This document shows, in pieces, positions 20,806 through 34,591 of a stretch of 64,000 bases of DNA. The stretch spans positions 113,652,253-113,716,252 of the forward strand of contig QVOM02000034.1 of assembly GCA_003586115.2 (NCBI GenBank), written 5' to 3'. This DNA is from Salvator merianae (taxonomy: Eukaryota > Chordata > Lepidosauria > Squamata > Teiidae). The notes below the pieces were generated by a model. It saw nothing but the letters and a program-made list of their open reading frames with translations, did not search any database and was not told the DNA's origin. Positions within the stretch are counted from its first letter, which is position 1, and every line of letters begins with the position of its first letter. Both the position numbers and the translations under genes were made by a program.

Positions 20806-22960
20806 TAAACTATCAAATCATCTGTAAGTTAAATGATTTTTAAATTACTTTATCTTATTTCAGTTGTTTTACTGTATTTCAGTTTCTATAATATTATATT
20901 ATTTCAATCTATTTTTGATGCATTTGTCTTTAATGAGGATGACCTTGTCTTGCATCAGAAGCAATCTGTCTCAGCTAGGGATGGGAGAGTCTGCCCGTCC
21001 TGTCCTGACCTGTGATACTGGCTGGACACGTAAGTGCATCACCTCTCTTTGATCTTAACAGAATCACGTTTGGTCCATTGGATAAAAACAGGGTTACAAA
21101 CTATCAAAGGGAACTATTCACATGGAGTTGTGTCCTAACCCATTCCTTACAGTCCTAATCCTCAGATTCCTGCTCTGTACATACTATATGTGCATGTGCA
21201 CAACATAGTATATTTCTGTGCAGAAACCCAATGCAGGTTTTCTAGAAAGGATATTAGATACAAACCGGGATATAAAAGGAAGAAGGAAGGAAATTGTAAG
21301 ACCATGGTGTTTCTTTTTAGCTGGAGTGTGCAGTTAAATTGAAAAGCCTAGCAAGGTTTCATAGTGTTCTCTTCTTTTCAAACCTTTGTTTGTAAATGCT
21401 GGCATTTCCTTCTTTTTAGATCTGCACATTCAATTAACATACCATAATAATGTGCTTTTAAAACATCAAATTTCCCCTGCTAGGCAACTCTTTCAGCTAT
21501 GTGAACAACTATTACTGGTGTAATAATCTCATCCTGCACATGATTAAAAAAAAATAATAATCAGGAACCAGTGTCTAGTACTCTGTATGGTCAACGTTTA
21601 GAGAAATCTATCACAGTCCAGAAATATAAGAATTATTCACTAGGAACACATTTATTTTGCTTGGATTATGTATTTTTCCCCCCAGGGAGCAGAGGATGAA
21701 AGAAATGCAATTCATTTATGGACCAGCAAACATCTCCACTTCACAAACTTTCAAATTACTGAATCATTTGGACACAATAGGACCACCAGCACATGGAGGA
21801 AATTGTTAAGGTGTAAATGATATGACCTTTTCCTTGAGTCTGATAATGATTCTACTTGAGATTCATTCTTTTTTTTTTTTTTTTTTTTTGTCCAGTCTCA
21901 GAGAATCTGAACAAACCACCACCTTTCACAAGCTATAGCAAACTGCACTGGTTTTTCTAGTCAATCCTTAGATGGAAAAAAAAAAAAAAGAAAAAAGTGG
22001 ATTAAATTTTTCAAAAGGCATTTTCATTATGTCATGAAGATAGAGCCCAGTATGAATTGTAAGCATGCATAAGTCTTATCAATAAGTTATTGTGAATCAC
22101 TACCAAGAGTAGTGTAGCATTAATGATTTTCATTATTAACATTTCTTTTAATTCTGAATAAACCCTCCTATGAGCAATTTCATTTAAAAAAAAAAATAGA
22201 TTTTTTTCCTTCAAATTAAAAACAATAAAAATGAGTATTACAGTATCTTAAGAAATTTTATTTCCTTTTCATACAGAGAATTTGGTAACACACATTTGTG
22301 GTTGGTAATTCAGGCAGACACAAAAGTATTCAGAAATATCATGTGTCAGCTTGTTGGCTTCAGCTGAAGCTGAAGAATCAGCATGTGGTATTCCAGGTGC
22401 TTACTCCTACATCTGTCAGTACTGTACTTACAGAAGATAATAGGCACATGATAAAAATCTTTGGAAACAAAGCTGCATTTATGCCAAGCATCAGAACAAA
22501 CCATGGCACATGTTTTTCTCAAAGGCCCCAAATTGATGACCCTAGATTGATCATAGATTTAGACAATGTTACATGGTTTATGCAAAGTTCCAAAAAATAC
22601 TCAGGCTGCCTCCAGATAGTGAGAGAAAAATGTGCAATCTTGTTTAGATCCTGCAATTGGCTCTTGGTGTCCCTGCTAGATGATAGAAAGAAATCTCAAG
22701 GAAACCTGAGCTCTTACCATTCTAGCACTTGCTTCTGGGATGCTCCAATTGTGAAATAATTGAAACTGTGCTAATGTCTGCCTCATTTCTAGGTGACACC
22801 AGAAGCAAAAACCCTACTGCTCCTTCATGTTCTCTGGGAACCATTGCTATGATGGCATAGCTCAGGAAATTCCATCCCATCTTTGCAAAGATCAGATTGA
22901 TTTCTGGGGCAAGTGACATCTAGCAGCTTTGGGTGAAAACTGCTTGAAATCTGGATACCA
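20806..22960. other. AT-rich non-coding DNA
   Basis: No gene recognised. Contains poly(T) of about 22 at 21868-21889 and poly(A) runs near 21975 and 22187. The 153-codon plus frame at 22298-22759 has no recognisable domain, no close upstream context and no visible splice structure, so I do not call it a gene. Confidence 0.5.
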
Positions 22961-22965
22961 GCTTT

Positions 22966-23534
22966 GGTTGTCCACACATTTAGTCTCATAAGTATAGCTG
23001 GTTACCTTCTCAAATAATATAAAGCCTTTTGTCTCCTTCTGTACTTACTTCCTGGTGATCTTGATCAGCAGGTCTGGAACAATTTTCATGGCAATGGCCT
23101 GTAACAATCCAGTCTCTACACTGGCTCAAAACCCCGCATAAGTTTTGGAACTGGATTCCACAAGCTCCAGTGGCTAGAAACAAAAGCTCCTGACCTCAGA
23201 ACTCTAGGGGACCCATTTTGGTGTTATACTTTGGTGTGCCACCAAGTTGGTCCCCTGGTAAACCAGAACACAGAGGTATGTGCCTTGTGCATATCTCCAT
23301 GACCCAGATTACCCCCAACTACTTTGCAAGTGGACTTGATAAATCAGGTCCACTGGCAATCTAGATCAGGAACCTCCTGATCTGGATCACATTCCATCAC
23401 ATGCAAACAAAGCATACTAGCAGTGCAGCAGGGGTCAGGACCTCTCAAGTCTGAATCAGTATACAGACAAAAGAGATGATGAAGAGGACTATAGGGTGGA
23501 CAAACCTGGGTCTAAAGTAAGTGCAGAAAGGCCC
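22966..23534 (+). mobile_element. Family B DNA transposon
   Basis: The right terminus AAGTGCAGAAAGGCCC at 23534 is followed by TTA. Interior words GGAACCTCCTGATCTGGATC and GGTAAACCAGAACACAGAGG recur in other family B segments (for example near 12000, 46490 and 56950). The left boundary is uncertain. No coding potential. Confidence 0.45.
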
Positions 23535-26439
23535 TTAGCTTGTTGCTTCAGTATTAAGGCCACCTGTAACAGTTCTTTGTGCTACTAATGTTCCTGGATC
23601 TAGCATGCAGAAGGGAGTTCCCCAAACCCCTTGCTATATTGGATTAATGGTAACTGGCAAAATGCCCTAGGACTCTTCCCATATCTTGATATTGGACTTG
23701 AGAAGACTCATTTGATCTTGTAAAGATGCACCGTATTCTTATCTCCAGTCTCTGTATCTTGGCTCCGTTTTAATCTTCCTTCTGTTGTGCAGTTTTGATC
23801 CTCCCAGGTGCCTTGTGTGTTGCCAATGTCTTGGTCATAATAATCTGAAGCTGGTTCAAGTCTTGTACTACCAATTACATACCTGTATTTGGGTCTGCTA
23901 AATAGTGTGTGTGTGTGTGTAAACAAATTGTTTTGGAGTGGAGATACTATGGCCCAAAGGGGTTTTGGATGTGGAGGCAATTTCTACATTGAAGACTGCT
24001 GCCAGCACTCTACTCAAGAGTTAGGCATGCACGACTCATTTAAGTACTCCAATGGAGCCTTTCCAAGTGTACACTCTTTGTATAAGTAAAGAAAGGAGAC
24101 AGGCAGGTATGCTTTTCCCATCCCTTAGCATGACAACAACCTCCTACAAATGAATATATTATACATACCTCCTGCTATAAATGGCCTTTTAAACAGAAGG
24201 GGGAAGATCCTATATATCTAGCCTGGCAATATGATGAAAACTTTTCATCTTAAAATACATATATACTAATCTAAACTTCAGCTCACCCCATTTCATACAA
24301 TATACATTATTTATTTATTTATACTATTTTTTAACTGTCTTTTAAAGTCTTATGTATGTTCTATATCCAACATTATGAGAATTTAGGATAATTTTCTTTA
24401 TCATAATGAATTTTTGCCATCATGTTTTCATTTAGAGGTGAATGCTCTTTTTTTTGCATTTTAGAAGCACTTTTTGTTAGGCAACGGAAGTGCAAAATTT
24501 GGGTGTGATTTGGGGAAAAAAACAAACCCTGCAGATTGATTCAGATATTGATTCTGGAAGTGCAGTTTTTTGAAGTCCCTTTTTATAAAGTGAAGTAAAC
24601 TAATTTATCTTTGTCCCCTCTCTGCATGGACTTTAAGTACTATCAAGAAAGAAATTCTCCCCCAGAGAATAGATATTTTTGCTAATTTGTGTTTAACATT
24701 TTAACATGGTATAAATAAGCCATGTGAAATTACAGTGGATAAAGTGTATTCCCCAAAGTATTAGCACTGAAGTTTGGAAAAGTGCTGTGCTTGTATTGCC
24801 TTGGGCTCCAGCAGGTTCATCCCATCTACTGTATGAGACTCCATTTGTCAAAGACATGAGAGGTTTTGTTGGCACTCAAAAAATTACATGTCTCTCTACA
24901 CTAGCAGAGAAATCTTCCTCACACAGAAAATGGTGTTCTTATTTGGAACATGTAGTTTGTATGTAAAGTGAAATAACCCATGGGTAAATACACTGCACAA
25001 CCTGGAATGCAAAGTTATGTCGAAGTTCAGAGGTATGTCAGCTCACACAATATAGAGAAGTGAGCAGCACAAAGTATATTCATCTAAAATGCAGATCAAC
25101 TTTACAGCTCATAGTACAGAGTTTGAAAAAAGAATAAACTGAGTTCAAGTGGAATTACTTGTTTCCAGTTATTCAGAAGGACCTAAGGTGAATAGGTTGG
25201 TGTAATGAACCACTCAAAGGCAGATTGCAATTGGCTGGTGTATGTTCCCAAGGGAATAAGGGGAGTGAGAAAAAGGTCTGGGATAGCACTATGCAAAAAC
25301 AACAATCTCTGTTGAAACAAAACAGAAAAGATTAAAACAATAATTTAAACAGGTTCAAAGTTATAGAGACAAAGCTATAATGGAGCCAAAAGATGATAAG
25401 GGTGCTCTTAAGAAGAGTTTAAAAAGTGCTACCACGCTAATCTAAAGTGGCAAGTTTCTTGGCCATCCTAGGATGTCTATGTAATGCAGTCTAAAAAAGG
25501 TTCCCAGCAATTCTAACCAGCTGTCTCTCAGTTTCCCAGTTGTCTGAGGTCCACTCCTCCCAAATCGACTGATAAATAACTGCACCTATTTGCTGACTAT
25601 CTTGGCTTCAGATCTCAGGTAAAGTTGCCTACCACCCCACTTGTTCCTATAATCCATCCACAAAGCACTACACACGTTAAGAAAATAACAAGCAGGGGCA
25701 ACAAAAAGCAGTTCTCATGCTCAAAGTCTTCTCCCAGAAAAGTCTTCACCAGACTAGAAAGGAAAAGTGGGGAGAGGAGAGAGTTCTTATTCTCAGAGGA
25801 TCTATGCCCCAACTGGTCCAAAAATCAGGTACCTACAGCTCATAGGCTAAATGGAGGGATGGGAATGGAATGCTCCACAATCCTCCCTCTCCAAATGCAC
25901 AACTCACAACTGGGTGACTGACAGTCCAAAGGCTCAGGGGTTCTTGTAGCAGAGCCAAGGAGGTCACTACTGCTGACCTATGGATATATCTGCTCCAATG
26001 AGGGATAAAATTATCTATAGACTAAACTAAACTTGGGTATTTCTAGACCCCTTTGGCAAAGCTAAAAATATAGCAAATGGGTAATCAGGCAAAAAAGAGG
26101 ATTAAAAAACTGCACTTCTTATACAAATTTAAAATTATTGGCTACTGCAGAGCAGGAGTGTGAAAAGCAAAGGTGAACCAACAAGCATGTTTGCATCTTC
26201 TTTATCTTCTTTATTCATAAAATGCAAATCAAGAAAGACCAATCTGATTGGTTGAGGACTGGAGGAAACACTGAATATGCTGAACAAAGTAATCACTAAC
26301 TATATCTCAAACGTGGTGCCAAGTGTGAAAAGAAAATGATAAACTCAGCAACCAGAAAACAAAAACAGACTCCAAGTGAAGCAAAAGACTATCAAACAGA
26401 AAAATAAACAGAAAAAAAGGGGGGGAAACCAAAATAATA
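23535..26439. other. Non-coding DNA, nothing recognised
   Basis: A short (GT) run at 23907-23921 and an ATTT run near 24308 are the only simple repeats. Frames up to 98 codons overlap on both strands without recognisable content. Confidence 0.45.
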
Positions 26440-26932
26440 CATTATAAAATCACACACAACCTTGTGACGGAGGGCGAGGGCAGGGGAGGGCAGAAGATGC
26501 AAACACTCAGGTGCAGCAAGCAGGTGCACACTATTGCGGGTGTCCTGGTCTGGTCTATGTTCCATCCTGTGTGCACTGAGCACATTAGGACAGGGAAAGA
26601 ATCTCACCACTGTGCAAAAGAGAGATCTACATCTTGCTTCTGGGTCCAGTCTACTAGTAATTGCAGAAACAGACTTTAACCATTGTGGAGTGAAACCTGA
26701 TTTGGAAAGAACAAAAGCAGACATTTCTCCATCCCTATTATTCCTATAGAGACACTCTCTGAGACACTTCTGAGGAATGATTGGTATATCTTTAGATCCA
26801 AATGGGACCCTAACAGTTTTCAAATGCACACAATTTGATGCTGGGAACATGTCCAAAAACCTTGGTGGGGGGGAGTGAGACAATGTCTGCAGAAAAGCAA
26901 CTTCCTCAGCACATCTTGCCTGGATCCACAGT
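26440..26932 (-). mobile_element. Family B-like segment, ends unclear
   Basis: Words such as GTTCCATCCTGTGTGCACTG, CTTGCTTCTGGGTCCAG and GGTAATTGCAG-like stretches resemble other family B members near 5500 and 46690. The 184-codon minus frame at 26392-26946 runs through it. It has no known domain and matches repeat sequence, so it is not called as a gene. Termini were not found, and a family A copy begins directly at its right edge. Confidence 0.35.
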
Positions 26933-27328
26933 GGGCCTTTTTGCACTTACTACCCTAGAATGAGTGTCCCATGCTGCAGGCTCTTAGGTCTACACCTGAA
27001 GCAGACTAATGGTTTTCGTGGTGCAAATGTCAGTAGCCATGCCCAATCCTGACCATGGCAGCAGCTGGGAAGCTGCCAGCCACTGCCATGGCAACCAGCA
27101 AACCTGCGTAGTACACAGGTGCACACAGTCACAATCAGTTCATCACACTGGTTCAGATGCCACAAAGCCAGGTAAGTAAGGTTGTGGAGCACTTATTAGT
27201 GCTCCACAGCTAGCTGTGATTGAGATCAACTGTAGCCCACTCCCAGCTGCTCGGGCCTCTGCAAGGTGCAAACACACTTGGCTAGCAAGCGTGCTTGATG
27301 CTTGCTAGCAGCAAGTGTGAAAAGACCC
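26933..27328 (+). mobile_element. Family A DNA transposon copy
   Basis: It starts GGGCCTTTTTGCACTTAC and ends GCAAGTGTGAAAAGACCC. The flanks are AGT and ACT, so the 3-bp duplication is imperfect. The shared interior includes CAGCAGCTGGGAAGCTGCC, GCCACTGCCATGGCAACC and GTGCACACAGTCA. About 396 bp, non-coding. Confidence 0.7.
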
Positions 27329-27917
27329 ACTGTGCCTTTACAGTACCTTGAATATGCAATGAGGGTGTAGTGTCTTCACAGCAATGCACTTTACTGCACA
27401 TGTAGTGTGGAGGAAGAGCACAGGGTCTCCATGGGCAGCACCATAGGTTCCTTGATGGTCCTTGTGTTTCAAAAGCTGTTTGAAGAGCTGCCCATACTGT
27501 TGCCACTGCTGCTTGAGGGGACTTACTAGTCCTCTCTGTGGTGTTTATGTAGTCAAACACAGGGAATAGCCATGGTGCCTTTTCCTGTGTTTGACCCCTT
27601 CCCTGCCATGAGATTGGAACCTGGAAATTTCTCTGCTTTGAGTCTGACAGCAGCAGCAACCCTCCCACCCACCTGTCAAAATCTCAGTGAGGAATCTGCT
27701 ACCTTTACCTCCCACCATCTCACAATGGATCAGACTGAAAAAACTCTAGAACAACTCTGCTTTGAGTGCCAAGTATTGTTTGATGCCAAACCCCAAACTT
27801 AGTGTAACTTATAGTAAGGAATAATGGGATTTGAAGTCCAACAGCTAAAACTATAGTGTGATGGATTACCTGTCCTGCTCTGCAGCTCAGTTCTCACCTT
27901 GGACAAAGATAGTCCAT

Positions 27918-28034
27918 GGCTGCATCCAGACATTGCTTACTTAGTCCACTATGTTTGGATATCCTGGAATATCTATGCTTTATTCCAGAATATCCAAATG
28001 TAGCAGAATAAGTAAGTGATGTCTAGATGCAGCC
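27918..28034. mobile_element. 117-bp palindromic MITE-like element
   Basis: An imperfect inverted repeat. GGCTGCATCCAGACATTGCT at the left pairs with AGTGATGTCTAGATGCAGCC at the right. Further in, TTTGGATAT and CTGGAATA pair with ATATCCAAA and ATTCCAG. Nearly the whole element can fold into one hairpin. Flanks are AT and TA, so a TA-type target site is possible but not proven. Confidence 0.65.
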
Positions 28035-29875
28035 TATCAATCAGTTCAATCATATTCTCAGCAACTTGCATTTACCTAGTTGCACCTTTCTGTTTCGATC
28101 ATCACTAATGTTTTAAAATATGTTATTTGATAGGATTGTAGGAAAGTATAGCAGAAAATGTCACTTAGGAGAGCAACAGATAATAGGATTGAAACCAAAA
28201 AAAAAAATAAAAATCAGCAAATTAAAGCAATAGAACCATGAAAGAGAGAATTAGTTATCGATAATGATAAACATAAATATATATTCAAAACTTACAAAAT
28301 TAATGAGACTTTACAGTTCGTTATCTTCTGAACTCTTTTATTCAAAGCAATTTTTCTCTTTCAAATCAAAACAATTTTGATGTAATGGCTAACATCTTTT
28401 TTGTTTGGTTCAGCCATTCTGATAGGGTTCTTACTATGTTGCTTTTGTTCTATCCAAAATCATAGCTGCTCAAAAGAGATCGACAATTATTTCCTTGTGT
28501 TTGTTTATTTTAAATCGCTTTGTGGGGCATCCTAGATTATCCATTATCTGATGCAGAAGCAGAAGAGATAAACCATTACCGCTGGAAGTCTGCTTGAGTC
28601 TGATTGTTGATGAAGAAAGAAGAAAGGGAAAGTATAGAAGATTGCACTTTTATAGTACTTACATGATATTCTTCCTATCTTTCTGCAATATATCTATTAT
28701 ATGGATTATGTTTGAAACAGGCCAGGGAGAGCTGTCCCAGAACTGCATTAGCTAAAGTGGTTTAAAGCACTTTCCCCTTCTTATTACTCAGAAACTCTTC
28801 AGATTACTGCTTCTCTAAATAAGCACCTAGTAATGTATCTGTCACTTGCACATCTTAACTTAAATATGCCAAAAAGACAGCAAATGTAGTTGGAGATATG
28901 ATTATGCTTTCATTCAGAATATCCTTAAATCTAAAGATTTGGATCAACTTGTGACCAACTGATCATTTGAACAGGTGTCAATGATCCTCCTCCCCTTGTG
29001 CTCACATTGCTGGTGGTGGCTCATGGTACACTTCTCCAAGTGCAGGGAAGGAGAGAGGAAGGAAGGAAAGGAACCCTGATCGGAAGCCGCCTCTTAATCT
29101 CCTGAAACTCTGTTCTGATCCATGGATGAAAAGATAGGTTGGGGAAATCAAAGAAAGTCTTCCTTTCTCAGCCTTGCCGCTGCTGTCATAGATCAGCTTT
29201 TTGAGATAATACTGTGGTGCTATGCAAAGCACTGTGAGATGGAATGCCAGTTCAAACAATCTGAACTGGCTCTAAACAGGAGTCCAAATCAAAGTGTGTC
29301 CCTAGCCTGAAACAAAGAGCAAGCTGCTCGATCATATTGCCGTACTTCTCACTGCTGAAAAAGATAATGGATAGCTCTTCTATAAGCCTTGGAAAACTTC
29401 GGAAAGCCTAGATTGCTTCTTTTGAAGGGGGAAGCACACACATCATTGTTTTCAAGGCCTCATATTTAATTACTACCAAAATGGTTCTGTTTAGAAGTTT
29501 TGGATGGAACTCCTACCAGGTCCAGTCAGAAGAGCTTGGCATTGCTAGGAATTTTAATCCAACACAACTAGAGTGGATTTGGCTGTTCCAGGAAGCATAT
29601 CCCACTGGCTCTCTTTGGATCTGATAAAAAAAAAAATAAATGTTTGTTTGTTTTGCACTTATTATCTAATTTCTTCTTCAGATATTTTAATACTGTTTTC
29701 AGGGAGAGAACAATTCAGTGGTGGTTCCAATAGCTAAAAGACTGGCAAGAAAGTATCTGGTTCCATAATGCCATTCACAGCTCAGTGCTCCCCTGCCCCT
29801 TGGTTCATCTGTCTCCAACCAGCATCATGTATGTTCACAGACATCCATGCACTGACTAGTTTTCCCTGTCAGAGA
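28035..29875. other. Non-coding DNA, nothing recognised
   Basis: AT-rich sequence with ordinary composition. No coding, RNA or repeat-family signature is recognised. Confidence 0.5.
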
Positions 29876-30386
29876 GACCCTTTTCCACTCTTGGAGGTAG
29901 ACTGGACCATGTTCTGGTTTAGGCCACTGCTGTCCGCATGCTAATGTAGACCAACAGAAGTTCTACTTTCCCTTAGTATGTCTGGTTTGCATCAGATTAA
30001 GCTTTGGACTGGGATAGTGTGCCATCACACCACATCCTGGTCCAGACATAGAGCTATTTAAAGTAGTCCACAAATGGACTGCTCATACCAAACTACAAAG
30101 GGCATATGGAAAGCATGCCCCATGATCTGGTATACTGAGCGTACTCCTTTTTCAATTCTGCATCAGGAAGCAACACTGTAAGCGGGTGTACCACTGAAAA
30201 AGCCTCAGCTGGGAACTTCAAGGAGGAGAACTTTTGTTCCTGTCCTTTGAAGCTTACACTTGGACCAGGATATCTCACTGCAGACAACCCGGAAATGGAA
30301 TATGGCTACTGTGGAATGGGCTGGCTATCCTGGACCAGGCCAATCTTTTCTAACATAGATCAGCCTGCTCCAGTGAGAAAAGGGCT
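29876..30386. mobile_element. DNA transposon with GACCC/AGCCC ends
   Basis: The left end GACCCTTTTCCACTCTTGGA and right end CAGTGAGAAAAGGGCT are imperfect inverted repeats related to the GGGCC families. Flanks AGA and AAA differ by one base. The interior has TGGACCA and TGGTCCA-type words and no coding potential. Probably a family B relative. Confidence 0.5.
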
Positions 30387-32652
30387 AAAGAATCCAGGGT
30401 AGTGGTTAGAGACATTCTAGTAAGGGATATTGTTGACAGTATGTATGTGGTGCAGTGTTGGTCTGAAAGGATGGAGTAATAGTTCCTTAGACCAGCTTTG
30501 TGAGATAGTTTTTCTTCAGGTTCTTCTTTAAAGCAACATAGATCCTGGGGTGCTCTTTTGAAAACAGGGTAGTTTTTGGAAAGGAACTGGATTTCCTATC
30601 CAACCAATTTCAGAGGCACAAATATTCTTCATTTCTCACTTCCAAGTTCATGTAGAAAATGATGGGAAATGCTAACTCAGCCATTTTCATGGAAACAGCC
30701 TTTCCTCCTGCTTTCCCCTCATGTCAGTGAATGCAGACAAAAATGTCAAACTCTGTTCATTAATCCCTGCCACCAGTATTTTCCCTCAAACTCCAGTTCT
30801 CTTGCTGCACAGAAGTGAAGTAAATTTCTCTTTCAGGCTGCAGACCCCATCCAGTGAAGTTAGAATCCTCATTTTGAAGTACTTCAGTTTGTCTCATTTA
30901 CCTCAACCCTGAACAACAGATTTCTTTTCCTTTCTGGAAAATGAAGCGGCAAATTCCGTGACTCGCAAAAGTCTAGCTGGTCTGACCTGTAGAACACTTC
31001 ACTGCTTATTTCATTTTTGATTCACAGATCCCGCTAGAAAAACTCAACATGGATGGAAGCATTGCAAAGGGTGACCTTTCAGCCTGACCTTCAAGAGCCA
31101 AATTGTATCAGCATTACAGCTCTCTGACATTAGCTACCTCTATAGTACCAATAAAGGAAATCAAGCTTTTTCTATAAACTTTTGACTTTCCAGTCACAAG
31201 GCTGCATTCAGCTATAAACATCTAAGAACTGATTCATGGGAATGGCGCAGCAGGAGGGACCTGATTCATGATGTGTGAATTGCAGGGATTGATGAATCTG
31301 TCAAATTTCTTTTCTCACACATTTATCATCCTTTTGCTCTAACGTTTGATTTGCCTCATGAATTTGCAATTGTTTCACAAATTGTCATCTTGGTTTTTTA
31401 AAAGTTCTTCACATATACATGCTTTGTATACTCCTTTGCCTAACATACACATTTTAAAACAATATTCTCTTATATAATGCATTTCCATATATTGTTTTAA
31501 CAATTATGCACATTTCTCTCTGTATATATATATTATTCTCCTCCTAAAATGGTTAAGAGAAGTCCTAGGATATTTGCAAACATGCTGATTTAGGAAGTAA
31601 AAGATTGCAAACTCATAGACAAAAACGCTATACCATCTGCAGGGATCTGAAACCAGTTTGAAAGGTCTAAATGACTGACTGCATGCAAATACAATGAAAC
31701 CCCCAGACTAATCTACCTGCATCCCTGTATTGGATTATAATGATGAAACTAGTGGATGTTACTTCTAGTCAAAGTGAAGAGGCTGATATTTTTCCCCTAC
31801 TCCCACCCAGTGTGTATATAGCCCATAGGAGCTTGGCAACATCGTCACCTGCAGCTCACTACCATAAATCTCCTGCCTGGGAATTCCTTTGGACAGGAAG
31901 GGAGAAATCATAAGGGACAGGGTCTCTATTGGGAATATGATCACAGTTCAACTCTATATAAGCAACATGAATTCAGATAGATTATAAGCCTCCACTGTCT
32001 AAGAGAAGGTAGTGTGCCACTAGGCATGTAATAAGCTTGACTACCACACTGTCTCTGAAATGATGATGTGCCCATTGTGGCACATGGAATTAAATGTATA
32101 CAGGGGGAAAAGAAAAACTTAACAAAAAGTAATTCTGTATTCCATCAGGTGGAGGGTCTGGCAGAAGGCACAATGGGTGTCTCTTGCTGGAATGCTCCCA
32201 AAAGAAAAAGTACCACTCTTTGTGTGCACTGTGCTGCTCTTTGAATTGCAGTCGCTGTCTTCTGTTCAGTCACCAACCCGAATATCAGTGTTTAAGTTTA
32301 GCCCTCTATTTGATCAAGGTTCAAAGGTGTTTGAAGGTGTTTGAATCAAACTAACACCTTGCATTTTAAAGAAGAAAGATTGAATTCAAACCAAACCAGC
32401 CCCTGTTTTGTTCATTTGAACCAAATTCACAAAAAGTTTGTGCAGATCTCTAATAAAAAAACCTGTGACTGCCCAGAAACTATAATATTCTTGCTCCTGT
32501 AATCATCAGCTGGCAGAGTCAGTACGCAGAAATAGTGGGAGTTACTGCTTAACATCATCAAAACAAGGAGAGTTTCCTGGAATCTCTGGGCCTTTTCGCA
32601 ATTACCATCATAGAACAGGATAATTATAATAGGCATTAATGGGTGATTTTCC
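30387..32652. other. Non-coding DNA, nothing firm
   Basis: No gene recognised. The 32290-32455 part contains TTTGAATCAAAC, GAATTCAAACC and a GTGCAGATCTCTA word reminiscent of the hAT-like right end, but no left partner was found. Confidence 0.45.
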
Positions 32653-32701
32653 CCCCTTCCCCTTCCCCTTCCCCTTCCTTTCTTCCTTCCTTCCTTCCTT
32701 C

Positions 32702-32764
<63 letters not shown>

Positions 32765-32772
32765 TCCTTCCT
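32653..32772 (+). repeat. Compound (CCTT)n(CTTT)n array
   Basis: CCCCTT units, then TTCC, then about 17 TTTC units, ending with TTCC. A pure pyrimidine strand of about 115 bases. The phenylalanine/leucine and lysine/glutamate frames here are artefacts. Confidence 0.95.
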
Positions 32773-34482
32773 AGTTTGCATCATCACCAGTTCACTAGTG
32801 TTAATATCCCCCTCTTTTGTTTTGAGGCATGCACATTTGAAAAGCAATAAACTTTTAGACAATTTAACAAAGTGCTGATTTATTTTTTTCTGGCTCTCCA
32901 TCTGTGCCATATAACTTAGAGATAACAGAACGCTATTTATTTATGTATTGTTTATTATTGACCTTTTAGCATCACCCTCTATTTCCCTTGCAAACTGGTT
33001 ACAACACATTTCTGTCTGAGCTTCAATTTCAGATCCAGTTGTCAGGAGACCCCAAACCTTTTGAAAGATCTCTCACCAATGATATGATGTTGATAGGGAG
33101 TGGTGAAAAAGTATTTGCTGTCTTCCATAAAAAGCCAAAGTGATTTACAAAAATAAACATTAGAAAGCACAAATAAGAACACTTTAAAAGTTACTGTTAA
33201 TTAAAAATGTATTAAAAATAGGGTGGGATGAGGGAAGAAAAACAAAAACAAAACACTATTAACAGATAATCCCTGGAATGCCAGCTTTATCTCTACAGCA
33301 TTGCCACAATAATGAGCACATACAGGTATACAGTTGTGTTCATCATGAAATCTCTCATCTGTGCTGTCTCCATCCACCTTCTTGGGTTCTATTTCAATGA
33401 TCCCACAGCTGCATCACAATACATAAAAATGTTGCTATTAAATCTCACCCAAATTGTGAAAACTGATCTTATTAAGCTACTACCAGTTTGTCACTCTCAT
33501 TGTTTTAAATCCCAATGCATTAAAATATGATAGTTAAGGAATCCCAGTATTCAGTCCCTGCTAAGTAAGGCAGGGGAGTCTGCTCTGTGACTGAACCATG
33601 GAAACAGTATAACAGTGTAAATAGCGTGTCTGGCTAAGGCATTACACTCTCCGTATAAATAAGTTGCTGTTGCATCAAGTTGCTGCGTTAATATATCCCT
33701 TGGCTTTCTTCAGCCTGCATCAGCATCACAATAGTTTAGGCATGTGCTTTCTTGAAAGTTAACATGAACAGAAGTTGGATGCTTGTGTAAATGACACACT
33801 TTTTAACTGCAGGGCCCGTTTAAGCACTCTAGCTCCAAAAGTTACAAAATCCACCATTAATCCAATCTTGACAGTTTATTGTTCTACCCACTTCTAAGTC
33901 TCTGCCAGGCTGAGTAGAATTCCTTTCCCTTATCTCTGTCTGTATCTCATCTTTGTGTCGTACTGTTTGGCACCATCAGGGTGGGGTTAGATCTGGGTTA
34001 CCATGCACAGCTGCTGCCCAGGGTCAAGGTGTGCATAGGAACAGTTCTCGTCTTGCACTGCTGTGCCTAACAGCCCAAAATTAATCCATAATCACTACTG
34101 AGAATCAGTAGTGCAGTTGATGTCTGATGCATTTCCCATGACTGGCAATAATTCTGGGTGCATTTTCAGTTGCCAAGTTGATTTCTAGGGCTTGCATTCA
34201 TCTGAAGGTTGGCAACCAACATGGTAACCTTAGAGTCCACACACAGTGGTTTGGACGACAGAGAAGTGAGTGCATAGAGGACCTTAGATTCCATCTAAAC
34301 CTGTCTCCTTTACTGTTCTGTTGAGAACTTGGGAAAGCCTGGATTTCCTGGAAGACACTCTGCCTTGGCAGCTTGTCACTGTGTGAGAACAGGGAGATGC
34401 ACGATTCTGACAAATGCCAGTCAAAGTGGTCATTTATTGAAGGGGGAGTTGAGTTAACCATTAAAAGAGATCATTTCAAGGA
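32773..34482. other. Non-coding DNA, nothing firm
   Basis: No gene recognised. A short stretch at about 33105-33165 (AAGCCAAAGTGATTTACAAA) resembles the 3' tail shared by L2-like LINEs and the SINE, in minus orientation, but is too short to call. Confidence 0.4.

Positions 34483-34591
<109 letters not shown>

Noticed and set aside
22298..22759. 153-codon plus-strand open frame
   Set aside because: No recognisable domain, ordinary base composition, no supporting splice or promoter context. A frame of this length is expected by chance in 64 kb read in six frames.
26392..26946. 184-codon minus-strand open frame, the longest without a TE motif
   Set aside because: It overlaps family B-like repeat sequence and the start of a family A transposon, and shows no conserved protein motif.
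27282..27668. 128-codon minus-strand open frame
   Set aside because: Overlaps the right end of a family A transposon and has no recognisable content.
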